From Rhizobium oryzihabitans (lineage in GTDB: Bacteria; Pseudomonadota; Alphaproteobacteria; Rhizobiales; Rhizobiaceae): DNA of 64,000 nt. The notes beneath the pieces were generated by a model. The model did not search any database. It worked only from the letters and a program-made list of their open reading frames with translations, and was not told the origin of the DNA. The translations under genes and the position numbers were made by a program. The DNA lies in NCBI RefSeq assembly GCF_010669145.1, contig NZ_CP048635.1, positions 1,006,001 through 1,070,000 on the forward strand, read 5' to 3'. Shown here one piece after another: positions 7,376 through 19,542 of this stretch. Within the stretch, counting starts at the first letter, position 1. The number at the start of each line of letters is the position of its first letter.

Positions 7376-8395
7376 TCAGCGAGTGGAGACGACCACGCCT
7401 TCTGTAGCCGCCGCCTCCGATATGGCCGCTTTTTCATGGGCCTTGCGAGCGTAACGCTGGGCCAGCACCGCGCAGACCATCAGCTGGATCTGGTGGAAAA
7501 GCATGATCGGCAGGACGATTGCGCCGATGCTCTGGCCCGCAAAGATGGCGCCCGCCATGGGCACGCCGCTGGCAAGGCTCTTCTTTGATCCGCAGAAGGT
7601 GATGGTGATTTCATCCGCCTTGTCGAAACCGAGCGCCCGGCTGCCGAACATCGTCACGCACAGAACAAGCGCCAGAAGCACGATATTGATGGCGATGACC
7701 ACGCCGATGTCGCGCAGTGAAAACGTCTGCCAGATGCCTTCGATCACGGCATCGGAGAAGGCGAGATAAACGACCATCAGGATGGAGCCGCGATCAACCG
7801 GAGACAGCAATTTCTTGCGCGCCCTGATCCAGTCGCCGATCCACGGCTGCAGCACCTGGCCGGCAATGAAGGGAAGAAGCAGCTGCAGGAAGATCTGCAG
7901 GAAAGCATCCAGCGAGAATCCGCCGCCATGACCGCCGACAGCAAACAGCAGACCGACCAGCAGCGGCGTCAGGAACATGCCGAAAATATTCGATGCAGAG
8001 GCCGAACAGATTGCGGCAGGCACGTTTCCGCCTGCCATGGATGTGAAGGCGATCGACGATTGCACCGTTGACGGCAGGACGCAGAGAAACAGGACGCCCA
8101 TATAGAGCGGCGCCGGCAGAATACTCTCGGGAATGAAGCCGATCGCCACACCCAGCAGCGGGAAAAGGCCGAAGGTGACGAGAAGGATTGCCAGATGCAG
8201 GCGCCAGTGCAGGATACCGGCAATCACCACATCCCGCGAAAGCCGGGCGCCGTGCAGAAAGAACAGCAATGCGATCGCCAGCTTCGTCGCAAGTCCGAAA
8301 TAGTCCGCAGGCTCTCCGCTGATGGGTAGAAACGAGGCCAAAATCACGGTGGCAACCAGCATCATGGTGAAGCGGTCGGGCAGGAAGCGGGTCAT
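7376..8395 (-). CDS. BASS-family (SBF-like) membrane transporter
   Basis: The product of 339 residues has about ten hydrophobic segments and belongs to the bile acid:sodium symporter-like superfamily (PF13593, SBF-like CPA transporter). Typical stretches are LFFLHGARLSRD, CVLPSTVQSSIAFTSMAGG and a conserved FCGSKKSLASGVPMA. Such proteins sit in the inner membrane and move organic anions; the substrate here cannot be inferred. I chose ATG 8395 over the in-frame ATG at 8413. It is divergent from the LysR regulator at 8497 and probably controlled by it. Confidence 0.85.
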   Translation of the reverse strand: MTRFLPDRFTMMLVATVILASFLPISGEPADYFGLATKLAIALLFFLHGARLSRDVVIAGILHWRLHLAILLVTFGLFPLLGVAIGFIPESILPAPLYMGVLFLCVLPSTVQSSIAFTSMAGGNVPAAICSASASNIFGMFLTPLLVGLLFAVGGHGGGFSLDAFLQIFLQLLLPFIAGQVLQPWIGDWIRARKKLLSPVDRGSILMVVYLAFSDAVIEGIWQTFSLRDIGVVIAINIVLLALVLCVTMFGSRALGFDKADEITITFCGSKKSLASGVPMAGAIFAGQSIGAIVLPIMLFHQIQLMVCAVLAQRYARKAHEKAAISEAAATEGVVVSTR

Positions 8396-8496
8396 GGGAA
8401 GTCTTTCCGGCATATCGGTTTTGCTTGAAACGCGCGCTACTATCGCTCATCATGAATTCGGATGCAAAGATTAACAGTTATCGCGATTTGAGATAA

Positions 8497-9357
8497 ATGC
8501 TGAACCTTCAACATCTTGCCAGCTTCGTCATGCTTCAGCAAACCGGCAGTTTCACGCTGGCTGCAGAGCGGCTGGGTATCGGCCAGTCCACCGTCAGCCA
8601 GCATATTCAACGGCTGGAGGCGGCACTTGGCCGCCGGCTGATTGCGCGCAGCACCCATCAGGTAAAGCTGACGGGCGAAGGCGAGGCGCTCCTCGGTTAC
8701 GCCCGCAATATGCTGGAGATCGACAGCAAGGTCTCATCGCTGTTCAGCGAAAACCGCCTGCGCGGGCGCTTAAGGCTCGGCGTATCGGAGGATTTCGTCG
8801 CCAGCCGGCTGACGGCCATTCTGGAAGAATTCATCCGCCTTTATCCCCTCGTGGATCTGGAACTGACAGTGTCGCTGAGCGGCGTGCTTTACCAGATGCA
8901 GGATAATGGCGAATTGGATGTCGTGCTCGCCAAGCGTCGCCTTGGCGACAAGCTCGGTCACTTCCTTTACCGCGAACCGCTGGTCTGGCTGGCGCGTGAC
9001 CCGGAGCGGATGCTGAGCCAGCCAGACGCCCTGCCGCTGATCGCCTTTCCGCCCCCGAGCATTACGAGAAAGGCGGCGCAGGAGGCGTTGGACCGGGCCG
9101 GTCTTGCGTGGCGCATCGTCTGCACCTGCGGCAGTCTCAGTGGATTGACCGCTGCCGCAAGGGCGGGCATGGGCATTCTGGTGCAACCGCGCAGCATGGC
9201 GCCCGCCGGTCTCAAGGAGATTGCGGCGGACGTGCTGCCGGCGCTCGAAGACGTGGAATTCGTGCTACAGCCCAGCAAGGGCACGGACACGAAACTGGTG
9301 CGCGCCCTTTCCGATCTGGTTTCCAGCAAGAGCATCGCACCGGGCAGTTTCGTTTAA
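8497..9357 (+). CDS. LysR-type transcriptional regulator
   Basis: The 286-residue protein has an N-terminal winged helix (FVMLQQTGSFTLAAERLGIG, then QSTVSQHIQRLE, residues 8-45) and a C-terminal periplasmic-binding-protein-like effector domain starting near RLRLGVSEDF at about residue 90. It is transcribed away from the BASS-fold transporter gene, with about 100 bases between the starts. That is the usual layout for a LysR activator of its divergent target, so it most likely senses the transporter's substrate. The start MLNLQHLASF agrees with the family. Confidence 0.9.
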   Translation: MLNLQHLASFVMLQQTGSFTLAAERLGIGQSTVSQHIQRLEAALGRRLIARSTHQVKLTGEGEALLGYARNMLEIDSKVSSLFSENRLRGRLRLGVSEDFVASRLTAILEEFIRLYPLVDLELTVSLSGVLYQMQDNGELDVVLAKRRLGDKLGHFLYREPLVWLARDPERMLSQPDALPLIAFPPPSITRKAAQEALDRAGLAWRIVCTCGSLSGLTAAARAGMGILVQPRSMAPAGLKEIAADVLPALEDVEFVLQPSKGTDTKLVRALSDLVSSKSIAPGSFV

Positions 9358-9363
9358 ATTCTG

Positions 9364-10887
9364 TCAGTCTTCCCGCCGCGACAGGCAGCGGCCGACGCTA
9401 TCCCGCCAGCCGACGATGGCGTTTTTCCGCTCCGTCTCATCCATATCGGGATTGAAACGGCGGTCGCGTTTCCAATGGGCGGCGAAGGCTTCACGATCTG
9501 GCCAGATGCCGGCGCGCGAAGCTGCGAGCCATGCCGCACCCAGAATGGTCGTTTCCAGAAACACCGGCCGGTCCACCGGCGCGGCGAGAACGTCGGCCAG
9601 CCGCTGCATGGTCCAGTCGGAGGCGACCATACCGCCATCGACCCTCAGCACCGTCTTGCCATTGTCGCCCGCCCAGTCCTTGCGCATGGCGTCCAGCAGA
9701 TCAAAAGTCTGATAGGCAACGCTTTCCAGCGCCGCGCGGGCAAATTCCGCAGGTCCGGTGCCGCGCGTCAGGCCGAAAATTGCGCCCCGCGCCTCCGCAT
9801 CCCAATAGGGAGCGCCGAGGCCGGTGAAAGCCGGCACCAGATAGACCCGCTGCTTGGGATCGGCTTTTTCGGCGAGCGCGCTGACTTCGGAGGCAACCGA
9901 AATGAAGCCCAGCTCGTCACGCAGCCATTGCACCGCCGCACCCGCAATGAAGATCGAGCCTTCAAGCGCATAGGTCGTCACACCGTCGAGACGGTAGGCA
10001 ATCGTCGTCAGCAGCCGGTTCGTGGAAGTCACCCGGTCGGTGCCGGTGTTAAGAAGCGCAAAGCAGCCGGTGCCGTAGGTCGATTTCATCATGCCCGGTT
10101 CGAAGCAGGCATTACCGATCACGGCCGCCTGCTGGTCGCCCGCCACACCGAGTATCGGGATTTCCGCGCCCAGAAGCGACTTGTCGGTTACACCGAAATC
10201 GGCGGCGCAATCCAGCACCTCCGGCAGCATGGCGCGGGGAATGTCAAGGATCGACAGCAACTCGTCATCCCAGGCATTGTCTTCGATATTGTAGATCAGG
10301 GTCCGCGAAGCATTGGTCGCGTCAGTCACATGGCGGCGACCGCCGGTGAGGCGATAGATCAGGAAACTGTCTACTGTGCCGAAGCAGATTTCACCCTTCA
10401 CGGCTTTCTCGCGAAGGCCGCTGACGCTGTCGAGAAGCCATTTCAGCTTCGTGCCGGAAAAGTAGGGGTCGAGCAGCAGACCGGTCTTTTTCGAAAAGAG
10501 CGGCTCCAGCCCCCTTCGTTTCAGATCCTCGCAAATCGGAGCGGCACGGCGATCCTGCCAGACGACCGCCCGGTGTACCGCCTCGCCCGTGTTGCGATCC
10601 CAAAGCACGGTCGTTTCGCGCTGGTTGGTGATGCCGATCGCCTCGATATCGGAAGCGGCGATACCGGCATCGGCAAGCGCTAGCCGGATCGTTTCGAGCA
10701 CGCTTCTCCAGATATCCTCGGCATCGTGTTCGACCCAGCCGGAGGCCGGGAAATGCTGCGGAAATTCTCGCTGTCCGACACCGATGACCCGCATGTCGCG
10801 ATCAAAGACCATCGACCTTGTCGATGTCGTCCCCTGATCGATCGCCAGAATATAACCGCCCATTATGTCACTCCCTTTCAAACGCAA
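9364..10887 (-). CDS. glpK: Glycerol kinase
   Basis: The 507-residue FGGY-family kinase phosphorylates glycerol with ATP to sn-glycerol 3-phosphate in the cytoplasm. Start at 10887 reads [11 protein letters not shown]; the ATG at 10863 ([10 protein letters not shown]) is the better start by family comparison. Seen are [15 protein letters not shown] (ATP-binding loop), [16 protein letters not shown], the metal/substrate segment GVAGDQQAA, and the FGGY signature region GLGAPYWD and [12 protein letters not shown]. Length matches the usual 495-505 residues. It is the last gene of the glycerol operon and feeds GlpD. A hairpin separates it from glpV. Confidence 0.95.
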   Translation of the reverse strand: MRLKGSDIMGGYILAIDQGTTSTRSMVFDRDMRVIGVGQREFPQHFPASGWVEHDAEDIWRSVLETIRLALADAGIAASDIEAIGITNQRETTVLWDRNTGEAVHRAVVWQDRRAAPICEDLKRRGLEPLFSKKTGLLLDPYFSGTKLKWLLDSVSGLREKAVKGEICFGTVDSFLIYRLTGGRRHVTDATNASRTLIYNIEDNAWDDELLSILDIPRAMLPEVLDCAADFGVTDKSLLGAEIPILGVAGDQQAAVIGNACFEPGMMKSTYGTGCFALLNTGTDRVTSTNRLLTTIAYRLDGVTTYALEGSIFIAGAAVQWLRDELGFISVASEVSALAEKADPKQRVYLVPAFTGLGAPYWDAEARGAIFGLTRGTGPAEFARAALESVAYQTFDLLDAMRKDWAGDNGKTVLRVDGGMVASDWTMQRLADVLAAPVDRPVFLETTILGAAWLAASRAGIWPDREAFAAHWKRDRRFNPDMDETERKNAIVGWRDSVGRCLSRRED

Positions 10888-10891
10888 TGAC

Positions 10892-10910
10892 GGGGCGGCA
10901 GAGCCGCCCC
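10892..10910 (-). terminator. Intercistronic hairpin between glpV and glpK
   Basis: GGGGCGGC (10892-10899) pairs perfectly with GCCGCCCC (10903-10910) around a three-base loop. There is no U-tract. It follows the binding-protein gene, where such stems commonly stabilise the upstream message or cause partial termination; the role is inferred. Confidence 0.55.
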
Positions 10911-10932
10911 GGTTTAAGATTTCACGCAGACA

Positions 10933-12654
<1,722 letters not shown>

Positions 12655-12728
12655 GTCAGTCCTCCCAAGGGTTTGCGATTGCATGAAGTCTGCGGGTGCG
12701 GTTTCCTCCGCCGCACCGTTTTCCTGCT

Positions 12729-13022
12729 CTAGACAAAACGGAAAACGCCGACGGCGTAGACCAAGGATAGAGCGAGAGCCCACCACAGGTTCGGGCCGAC
12801 CAGCCCGAGCCATGCGAGATGAATGAAGGCGCTGCCGAGCAACGAAATGAACAGCCGATCGCCGCGCGTGGTCTCGAAACGCAGCAGGCCGAAGCGGGGG
12901 TTGCCGCCGGGTGAGAAATATTCCCAGAACCACATGCCGACGAGCAGCACGGCAATGGCGCCGAAAAACGCCGCCGTCTGCCAGGTCCAGGCCATCCAGG
13001 TAAAATCGGGCATCTTCGTCAT
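12729..13022 (-). CDS. glpU: Small integral membrane protein of the glycerol ABC operon (DUF2160)
   Basis: The product of 97 residues has three predicted membrane segments, at about 12-30, 56-73 and 75-93, and matches the DUF2160 family by sequence and position. It is encoded three bases after glpQ, so it is translationally linked to the permease. It occupies the glpU position of the rhizobial glycerol transporter operon. Its biochemical role is not established; a helper of the permease is a reasonable guess. Start ATG 13022 follows GGGAGGGTTTGACC. Confidence 0.82.
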   Translation of the reverse strand: MTKMPDFTWMAWTWQTAAFFGAIAVLLVGMWFWEYFSPGGNPRFGLLRFETTRGDRLFISLLGSAFIHLAWLGLVGPNLWWALALSLVYAVGVFRFV

Positions 13023-13024
13023 GG

Positions 13025-13948
<924 letters not shown>

Positions 13949-13951
13949 GTC

Positions 13952-14818
<867 letters not shown>

Positions 14819-14820
14819 GG

Positions 14821-15891
14821 TCAGGCTCCCATCTTCACGCGCCAGGAATCGGCAAAGACACCGATGGCGGCCGGATCGAAGCGAACACCCGCCTCCGCCG
14901 GAATTTCGTCCTCTTCCGGCACGACGATCGCAAGCTTCTGGCCCGCAAACCGGGCGCGAACGATCTTTTGCCGGCCGATGTCCTCCACCTTGTCGACGGT
15001 GATGGGCATGCCGCCCCGCTCCAGCCGCACAAATTCCGGGCGGATACCGATCTCGATCCGCTGCTTCCCGTCAAGCTTCGGCACACCGGCAAGCGGCACG
15101 CCAAGGCCACCGACCATTGCCGTTGCGCCATCGATGCTGGCGGGCAGCACGTTCATGCCCGGAGAGCCGATGAAATAACCAACGAAAGTGTGTCCCGGCC
15201 GCTCGAAGAGTTCCGCAGGCGTGCCGATCTGAACGATCTGCCCGTCATACATGACCACCACCTTGTCGGCGAAGGTCAGCGCTTCGGTCTGATCGTGGGT
15301 GACATAGACCATGGTGAAACCGGACTGGCGGTGCAGGCGTTTCAGCTGTGAGCGCAGCACCCATTTCATGTGCGGATCGATCACCGTCAGCGGCTCATCG
15401 AAAAGAATGGCGTTGACGTCGGATCGCACCAGTCCCCGCGCCAGCGAAATCTTCTGCTTCTGGTCCGCCGTCAGTCCCCGCGCGCGGCGTTTGGCCATGC
15501 CGGAAAGATCGGTCATCTCCAGGATTTCCTGCACGCGGCGGTCGACCTCGGCTTCCGGCACCTGCCGGTTGCGCAGCGGAAAGGCCAGATTGTCGTAAAC
15601 CGTCATCGTGTCGTAAACGACCGGGAACTGGAAAACCTGGGCAATGTTGCGGTCTTCGGTCGCAAGATCGGTGACGTCAGTTCCGTCAAAGGCGATGCGG
15701 CCCTCTGAGGGGCGCAGCAGCCCGGAAATGATGTTGAGCAAGGTGGTCTTGCCGCAGCCGGAGGGACCGAGCAGCGCATAGGCGCCGCCATCCTCCCATT
15801 CGTGATGCACTTCCTTCAGGGCGTAGTCGCCTGCCGCCTGCGCCTTGGCATTGTAAGCATGGCGAATATGATCGAGCGTGATGCGTGCCAT
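14821..15891 (-). CDS. glpT: Glycerol ABC transporter ATP-binding protein 2
   Basis: The 356-residue ATPase is of the MalK/UgpC kind: a nucleotide-binding domain (Walker A GPSGCGKTT, Walker B AILFDEPLTVID, H-loop TRDQ-type VTHDQTEALT) followed by a C-terminal regulatory OB-like domain from about residue 240. The signature motif is degenerate (RGLTADQKQKISLARGL instead of LSGGQ), as is typical when two different ATPases pair in one transporter. It works with GlpS, whose signature is canonical. Confidence 0.92.
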   Translation of the reverse strand: MARITLDHIRHAYNAKAQAAGDYALKEVHHEWEDGGAYALLGPSGCGKTTLLNIISGLLRPSEGRIAFDGTDVTDLATEDRNIAQVFQFPVVYDTMTVYDNLAFPLRNRQVPEAEVDRRVQEILEMTDLSGMAKRRARGLTADQKQKISLARGLVRSDVNAILFDEPLTVIDPHMKWVLRSQLKRLHRQSGFTMVYVTHDQTEALTFADKVVVMYDGQIVQIGTPAELFERPGHTFVGYFIGSPGMNVLPASIDGATAMVGGLGVPLAGVPKLDGKQRIEIGIRPEFVRLERGGMPITVDKVEDIGRQKIVRARFAGQKLAIVVPEEDEIPAEAGVRFDPAAIGVFADSWRVKMGA

Positions 15892-15903
15892 GATCGATCT
15901 CCC

Positions 15904-16974
15904 TCAAGCCGCTTCGCCGATGGCGTGGCCGTTTTCATCGAAAGCCATCAGGTGCCGCGTATCGAGAAAAAGCTCGATCTCCGTATCCGGCTCGATGTCG
16001 TGAATGCCCTGCGCCAGCATGACCCAGCGCTGGCCTGAAAATTCGACGTGGACGAAACTTTCCGACCCGGCAATCTCCGAAATCAGTGTCCGCGCCCGGA
16101 GGGACTGCGCTGCCTGCCCTTTGCGATGCGGGAAGAGATGATGCGGCTGGAAGGCGATGGTCAACGGCCCGTCCGGCAAGGTGGCAAGATGCTGCGGAAC
16201 CATGACGACGGCCCGGTCCACCCGGGTGAAGGCATCACCGGTCTTGATGACCTCGATGGTGTTGAGCGGCGGATCGGCGAAGATTTTGGCAGTCACGATA
16301 TCAACCGGCTGCCGGTAAACCTCGATCGTGCGGTTGAATTGCGTCACCCGCCCTTCGTTGAGCGTCGCCGTATTGCCACCAAGCAGCAGCGCCTCGGAGG
16401 GTTCGGTGGTGGCATAAACGAAGATCGCGCCGGATTCCGCAAAGATGCGCGGCAATTCCTCACGCAATTCCTCGCGCAGCTTGTAGTCAAGATTGGCCAG
16501 CGGCTCGTCGAGCAGCACCAGATTGGCATTCTTGACGATGGCGCGGGCAAGCGCCGTGCGCTGTTGCTGGCCACCCGAAAGATTGAGCGGTGTGCGATCA
16601 AGATAAGGCGTCAGCTTTAAAAGCTCGGCGGCTTTTCTGACCTCCCTGTCGATTGTCGCCTGATCCTTGCCGGCGACACGCATCGGCGAGGCGATGTTTT
16701 CGTAAACGCTGAGCGCCGGATAATTGATGAACTGCTGATAGACCATGGCGACGTTACGTTTCTGCACCGGCCAGCCCGTCACATCCTCGCCGTTGAAAAA
16801 GATCGCACCGCCGCTTGGCTTGTCCAGCCCGGCCATCAGCCGCATGAGCGTCGTCTTGCCCGAAAGTGTCGGTCCAAGCAGGACGTTCAGGCTTCCGCGC
16901 TGCAACGTCAGATCGGTCGGGTGAATGTGATATTCACCGCCGGCCATCTTCGAGACGTTTCGCAATTCAAGCAT
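15904..16974 (-). CDS. glpS: Glycerol ABC transporter ATP-binding protein 1
   Basis: The 356-residue MalK-type ATPase has Walker A GPTLSGKTT, signature LSGGQQQRTALARAI, Walker B LVLLDEPLANLD and a C-terminal TOBE-like domain (FQPHHLFPHRKG). The switch histidine position reads YATTEPSEALLL, so the usual H of the H-loop is replaced by T. The two GlpS/GlpT subunits therefore each lack a different catalytic element, suggesting one consensus and one degenerate ATP site per heterodimer. It is the first transporter gene after glpD. Confidence 0.92.
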   Translation of the reverse strand: MLELRNVSKMAGGEYHIHPTDLTLQRGSLNVLLGPTLSGKTTLMRLMAGLDKPSGGAIFFNGEDVTGWPVQKRNVAMVYQQFINYPALSVYENIASPMRVAGKDQATIDREVRKAAELLKLTPYLDRTPLNLSGGQQQRTALARAIVKNANLVLLDEPLANLDYKLREELREELPRIFAESGAIFVYATTEPSEALLLGGNTATLNEGRVTQFNRTIEVYRQPVDIVTAKIFADPPLNTIEVIKTGDAFTRVDRAVVMVPQHLATLPDGPLTIAFQPHHLFPHRKGQAAQSLRARTLISEIAGSESFVHVEFSGQRWVMLAQGIHDIEPDTEIELFLDTRHLMAFDENGHAIGEAA

Positions 16975-17022
16975 GGTGATCCAAAGCCTCCTCCGCTTTT
17001 CGTCCGGATCGTCAGATTGCCT

Positions 17023-18534
17023 TCAAGCGTTCACCTGCAATGTCTTCGATATAATCCTCCAGCCCGCGCACGTCTTCGGGGTTAAAAAGAGCCCCTGCTT
17101 GGTGCGACGCCACAGAATGTCCTCCGCCGTCAGCGCCCACTCCCGCGCCATCAGCCAGCGCACCTCGGTCTCATAAAGCGTACCGCCGAAATGCCGGCCC
17201 AGTGCCGCCTTCTCGCTTGCATTGCCGATCATCGCTGCCGCGTCCGTCCCGTAGCAGCGGACAAGCCGCTGGGCGTGACGCTCATCAAGGAAAGGATAAC
17301 GCGACCGCAGTGCCGTAACCTCTTTGGCATAGGCCTCGGCACCGAAGTTCCCGCCTGGCAAATGCGAACCTGCCGTCCATGGCGAGCCCTTTTCACCCAG
17401 CGCCTCGCCGATTTTTTCAAGAGCATGTTCGGCAAGCCGCCGATAGGTGGTGAGCTTGCCGCCGAAGATATTGAGGAGCGGCGCTTCGCCTTCAGCCCCT
17501 TCGGTTTTCAGCACATAATCGCGGGTCGCTTCCTGCGCTTTCGATGCGCCGTCATCAAACAGCGGCCGCACGCCGGAATAGGTCCAGACGATATCGGCCG
17601 GCGTGACCGGCTCAGCGAAATATTCGCTCGCCGCGCTGCAAAGATAGCTGATCTCCTCATCGCTGATCTTAACAGCACGGGGGTCGGCGGTATAGTCGCG
17701 ATCCGTCGTACCGATCAGCGTAAAGTCCTGTTCATAAGGGATGGCGAAGATGATGCGGCCGTCCGGATTCTGGAAAAAATAGGCGCGCGGATCGGAAAAC
17801 TTCCTGCGCACGATGATATGGCTGCCCTGCACGAGGCGAACATTGTGGACATTGTTCTTGCCGAACGTCGACGCCAGAACCTTGTCCACCCAAGGGCCGG
17901 CGGCATTCACCAGCATGCGCGCCCGATAGGTCGCGGTTTCTCCGGCCGCACTTTTTGTTTCGACCCGCCAGAAGGCGCCTTCGCGCCGCGCCGAAACGAC
18001 CTGCGTGCGGTTGAGGATCAGGGCGCCGCGATCGGCCGCGTCCCGGGCGTTCAGCACCACCAGCCGGGCATCGTCCACCCAGCCGTCGGAATATTCGAAA
18101 GCCTTGGCAAAAACCGGTTTTAGCGGTTTTCCGGCTGGATCACGGCGCAGATCGAGTGAGCGGGTGGCAGGCAGAAGCTTGCGGCCGCCGAGATTGTCGT
18201 AAAGAAAAAGCCCGAGACGCACGAGCCAAGCCGGGCGCACGCCGCCCTTCTGGAACGGCAGCACGAAACGCATCGGCCAGATGATGTGCGGCGCCATGGC
18301 CCAGAGCACTTCCCGTTCCATCAGCGCTTCGCGAACCAGACGAAACTCGTAATGTTCGAGATAACGCAAACCGCCATGGATGAGCTTGGTGGCGGCGGAC
18401 GAGGTGCCGGAGGCAAAATCGTTCATTTCCGCAAGTGCGACGGAATAGCCCCTGCCGACGGCGTCACGCGCAATGCCGCAGCCATTGATGCCGCCGCCGA
18501 TCACGAAAATATCGTGGATTGCCTCGTCAAACAT
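17023..18534 (-). CDS. glpD: Aerobic glycerol-3-phosphate dehydrogenase
   Basis: The 503-residue flavoprotein oxidises sn-glycerol 3-phosphate to dihydroxyacetone phosphate at the inner membrane and passes electrons to quinone. The FAD-binding GGGINGCGIARDAVGRG sits at about residues 13-29. SSAATKLIHGGLRYLE and YSGVRPLFDDGA are strong family signatures. Length equals the usual 500-510. The ATG at 18534 follows GGGAGGGTCC. It opens the glp operon and is preceded by the phased TTCG operator. Confidence 0.95.
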   Translation of the reverse strand: MFDEAIHDIFVIGGGINGCGIARDAVGRGYSVALAEMNDFASGTSSAATKLIHGGLRYLEHYEFRLVREALMEREVLWAMAPHIIWPMRFVLPFQKGGVRPAWLVRLGLFLYDNLGGRKLLPATRSLDLRRDPAGKPLKPVFAKAFEYSDGWVDDARLVVLNARDAADRGALILNRTQVVSARREGAFWRVETKSAAGETATYRARMLVNAAGPWVDKVLASTFGKNNVHNVRLVQGSHIIVRRKFSDPRAYFFQNPDGRIIFAIPYEQDFTLIGTTDRDYTADPRAVKISDEEISYLCSAASEYFAEPVTPADIVWTYSGVRPLFDDGASKAQEATRDYVLKTEGAEGEAPLLNIFGGKLTTYRRLAEHALEKIGEALGEKGSPWTAGSHLPGGNFGAEAYAKEVTALRSRYPFLDERHAQRLVRCYGTDAAAMIGNASEKAALGRHFGGTLYETEVRWLMAREWALTAEDILWRRTKQGLFLTPKTCAGWRIISKTLQVNA

Positions 18535-18591
18535 GGACCCTCCCGCGCTTTCATCGACGCTCTCCCCATCGATATATTGAAAGCATGGCCA

Positions 18592-18624
18592 TCTAATTCG
18601 AAGATAAAACGAATGTCAAACGAA
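18592..18624 (-). promoter_or_regulatory. Three phased 11-bp TTCG repeats, likely GlpR operator of glpD
   Basis: Read on the minus strand, three consecutive 11-mers are TTCGTTTGACA, TTCGTTTTATC and TTCGAATTAGA. They are spaced exactly 11 bases apart between the glpR stop and the glpD start. DeoR-family regulators such as GlpR bind short direct repeats on one face of the helix. The first repeat also contains TTGACA, a possible -35. Confidence 0.65.
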
Positions 18625-18641
18625 ATTCCGGTGGTGGCAGA

Positions 18642-19415
18642 TCAGGGCTCACGCGCCTCTGTTTCGATCAGCCGAACATCGTGATCGGCACAGATGGATC
18701 GGATCGAATCGACCGGACAATGATCGGTGATGAAGGTGTGCACCTGCGACAGATGGCCGATGCGCACCGGTGCCGTGCGCTCGAATTTCAGCGAATCCGA
18801 CACCAGAATGACGTGGCGGGCGTTGGAGATGATCGCCTGCGCGACCTTGACCTCGCGAAAGTCGAAATCCAGCAGGGCGCCGTCCTCATCAATGGCCGAC
18901 ACGCCGATAACGGCGAAATCGACCTTGAACTGGCGGATGAAATCCACCGCCGCCTCGCCGACGATACCACCATCGGAACCCCGCACGACGCCGCCGGCGA
19001 TCACCACTTCAATGCCCGGGAAAACCCGCAACCTGTTGGCAACATTAATGTTATTGGTAATGACCATCAGCTCGTGATGGTCCGCCAGCGCTTCACCCAC
19101 CGCCTCTGTCGTGGTGCCGATATTGATGAAAAGGGAAGAGTTGTTGGGGATGAGGGCAGCGGCAGCGGCCCCGATCGCCTGCTTTTCAGAAGAGGCGATA
19201 GCGCGGCGCGCCTCGTATTTGACGTTTTCGTTGCCGCTTGGGAAAAGTGCGCCGCCATGGATGCGCGTCAGCACGCGCGTGTCGCACAGATCGTTGAGGT
19301 CCTTGCGGATTGTCTGGGGGGTCACCGAAAACCGCGCGGCCAATTCATCGACCAGCACCCGCCCGTTCGCTTTTGCCAGTGCAACGATTTCATCCTGACG
19401 CGGTGTAAGCAGCAT
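18642..19415 (-). CDS. glpR: GlpR, DeoR-family repressor of glycerol catabolism
   Basis: The 257-residue protein has a DeoR winged helix at residues 6-57 (RQDEIVALAKANGRVLVDEL, then ARFSVTPQTIRKDLNDLC) and a C-terminal DeoRC sugar-phosphate sensor domain with the NNSSLFINIGTTTEAV and GGVVRGSDGGIVG motifs. By family it is released from DNA by glycerol 3-phosphate. It lies upstream of glpD with 107 bases between. Its ATG at 19415 follows GGAGGGAGGG. Confidence 0.93.
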   Translation of the reverse strand: MLLTPRQDEIVALAKANGRVLVDELAARFSVTPQTIRKDLNDLCDTRVLTRIHGGALFPSGNENVKYEARRAIASSEKQAIGAAAAALIPNNSSLFINIGTTTEAVGEALADHHELMVITNNINVANRLRVFPGIEVVIAGGVVRGSDGGIVGEAAVDFIRQFKVDFAVIGVSAIDEDGALLDFDFREVKVAQAIISNARHVILVSDSLKFERTAPVRIGHLSQVHTFITDHCPVDSIRSICADHDVRLIETEAREP

Positions 19416-19438
19416 TTCACCCTCCCTCCTCTTTCAAT

Positions 19439-19469
19439 TTTTTCGTTTCATTGAAGAGCGAACGAAAAA
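19439..19469. promoter_or_regulatory. Inverted repeat upstream of glpR (possible autoregulatory operator)
   Basis: TTTTTCGTT (19439-19447) and AACGAAAAA (19461-19469) form a perfect 9-bp inverted repeat with a 13-base spacer. The core TTCGTT is the same as in the glpD operator. TTGACA on the minus strand at 19479-19474 may be the glpR -35. Confidence 0.5.
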
Positions 19470-19542
19470 CCAATGTCAAGGGACGGTTTTATAGGGGGCG
19501 ATAGCGACCGACTTGTGGACATACGCAAACGGCGCACCCGCA

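Noticed and set aside
9475..10683. 402-codon open frame antisense to glpK
   Set aside because: Shadow of glpK, same reasoning. The 398-codon frame at 28726, the 444-codon frame at 39557 and the 397-codon frame at 41559 were dropped for the same reason.
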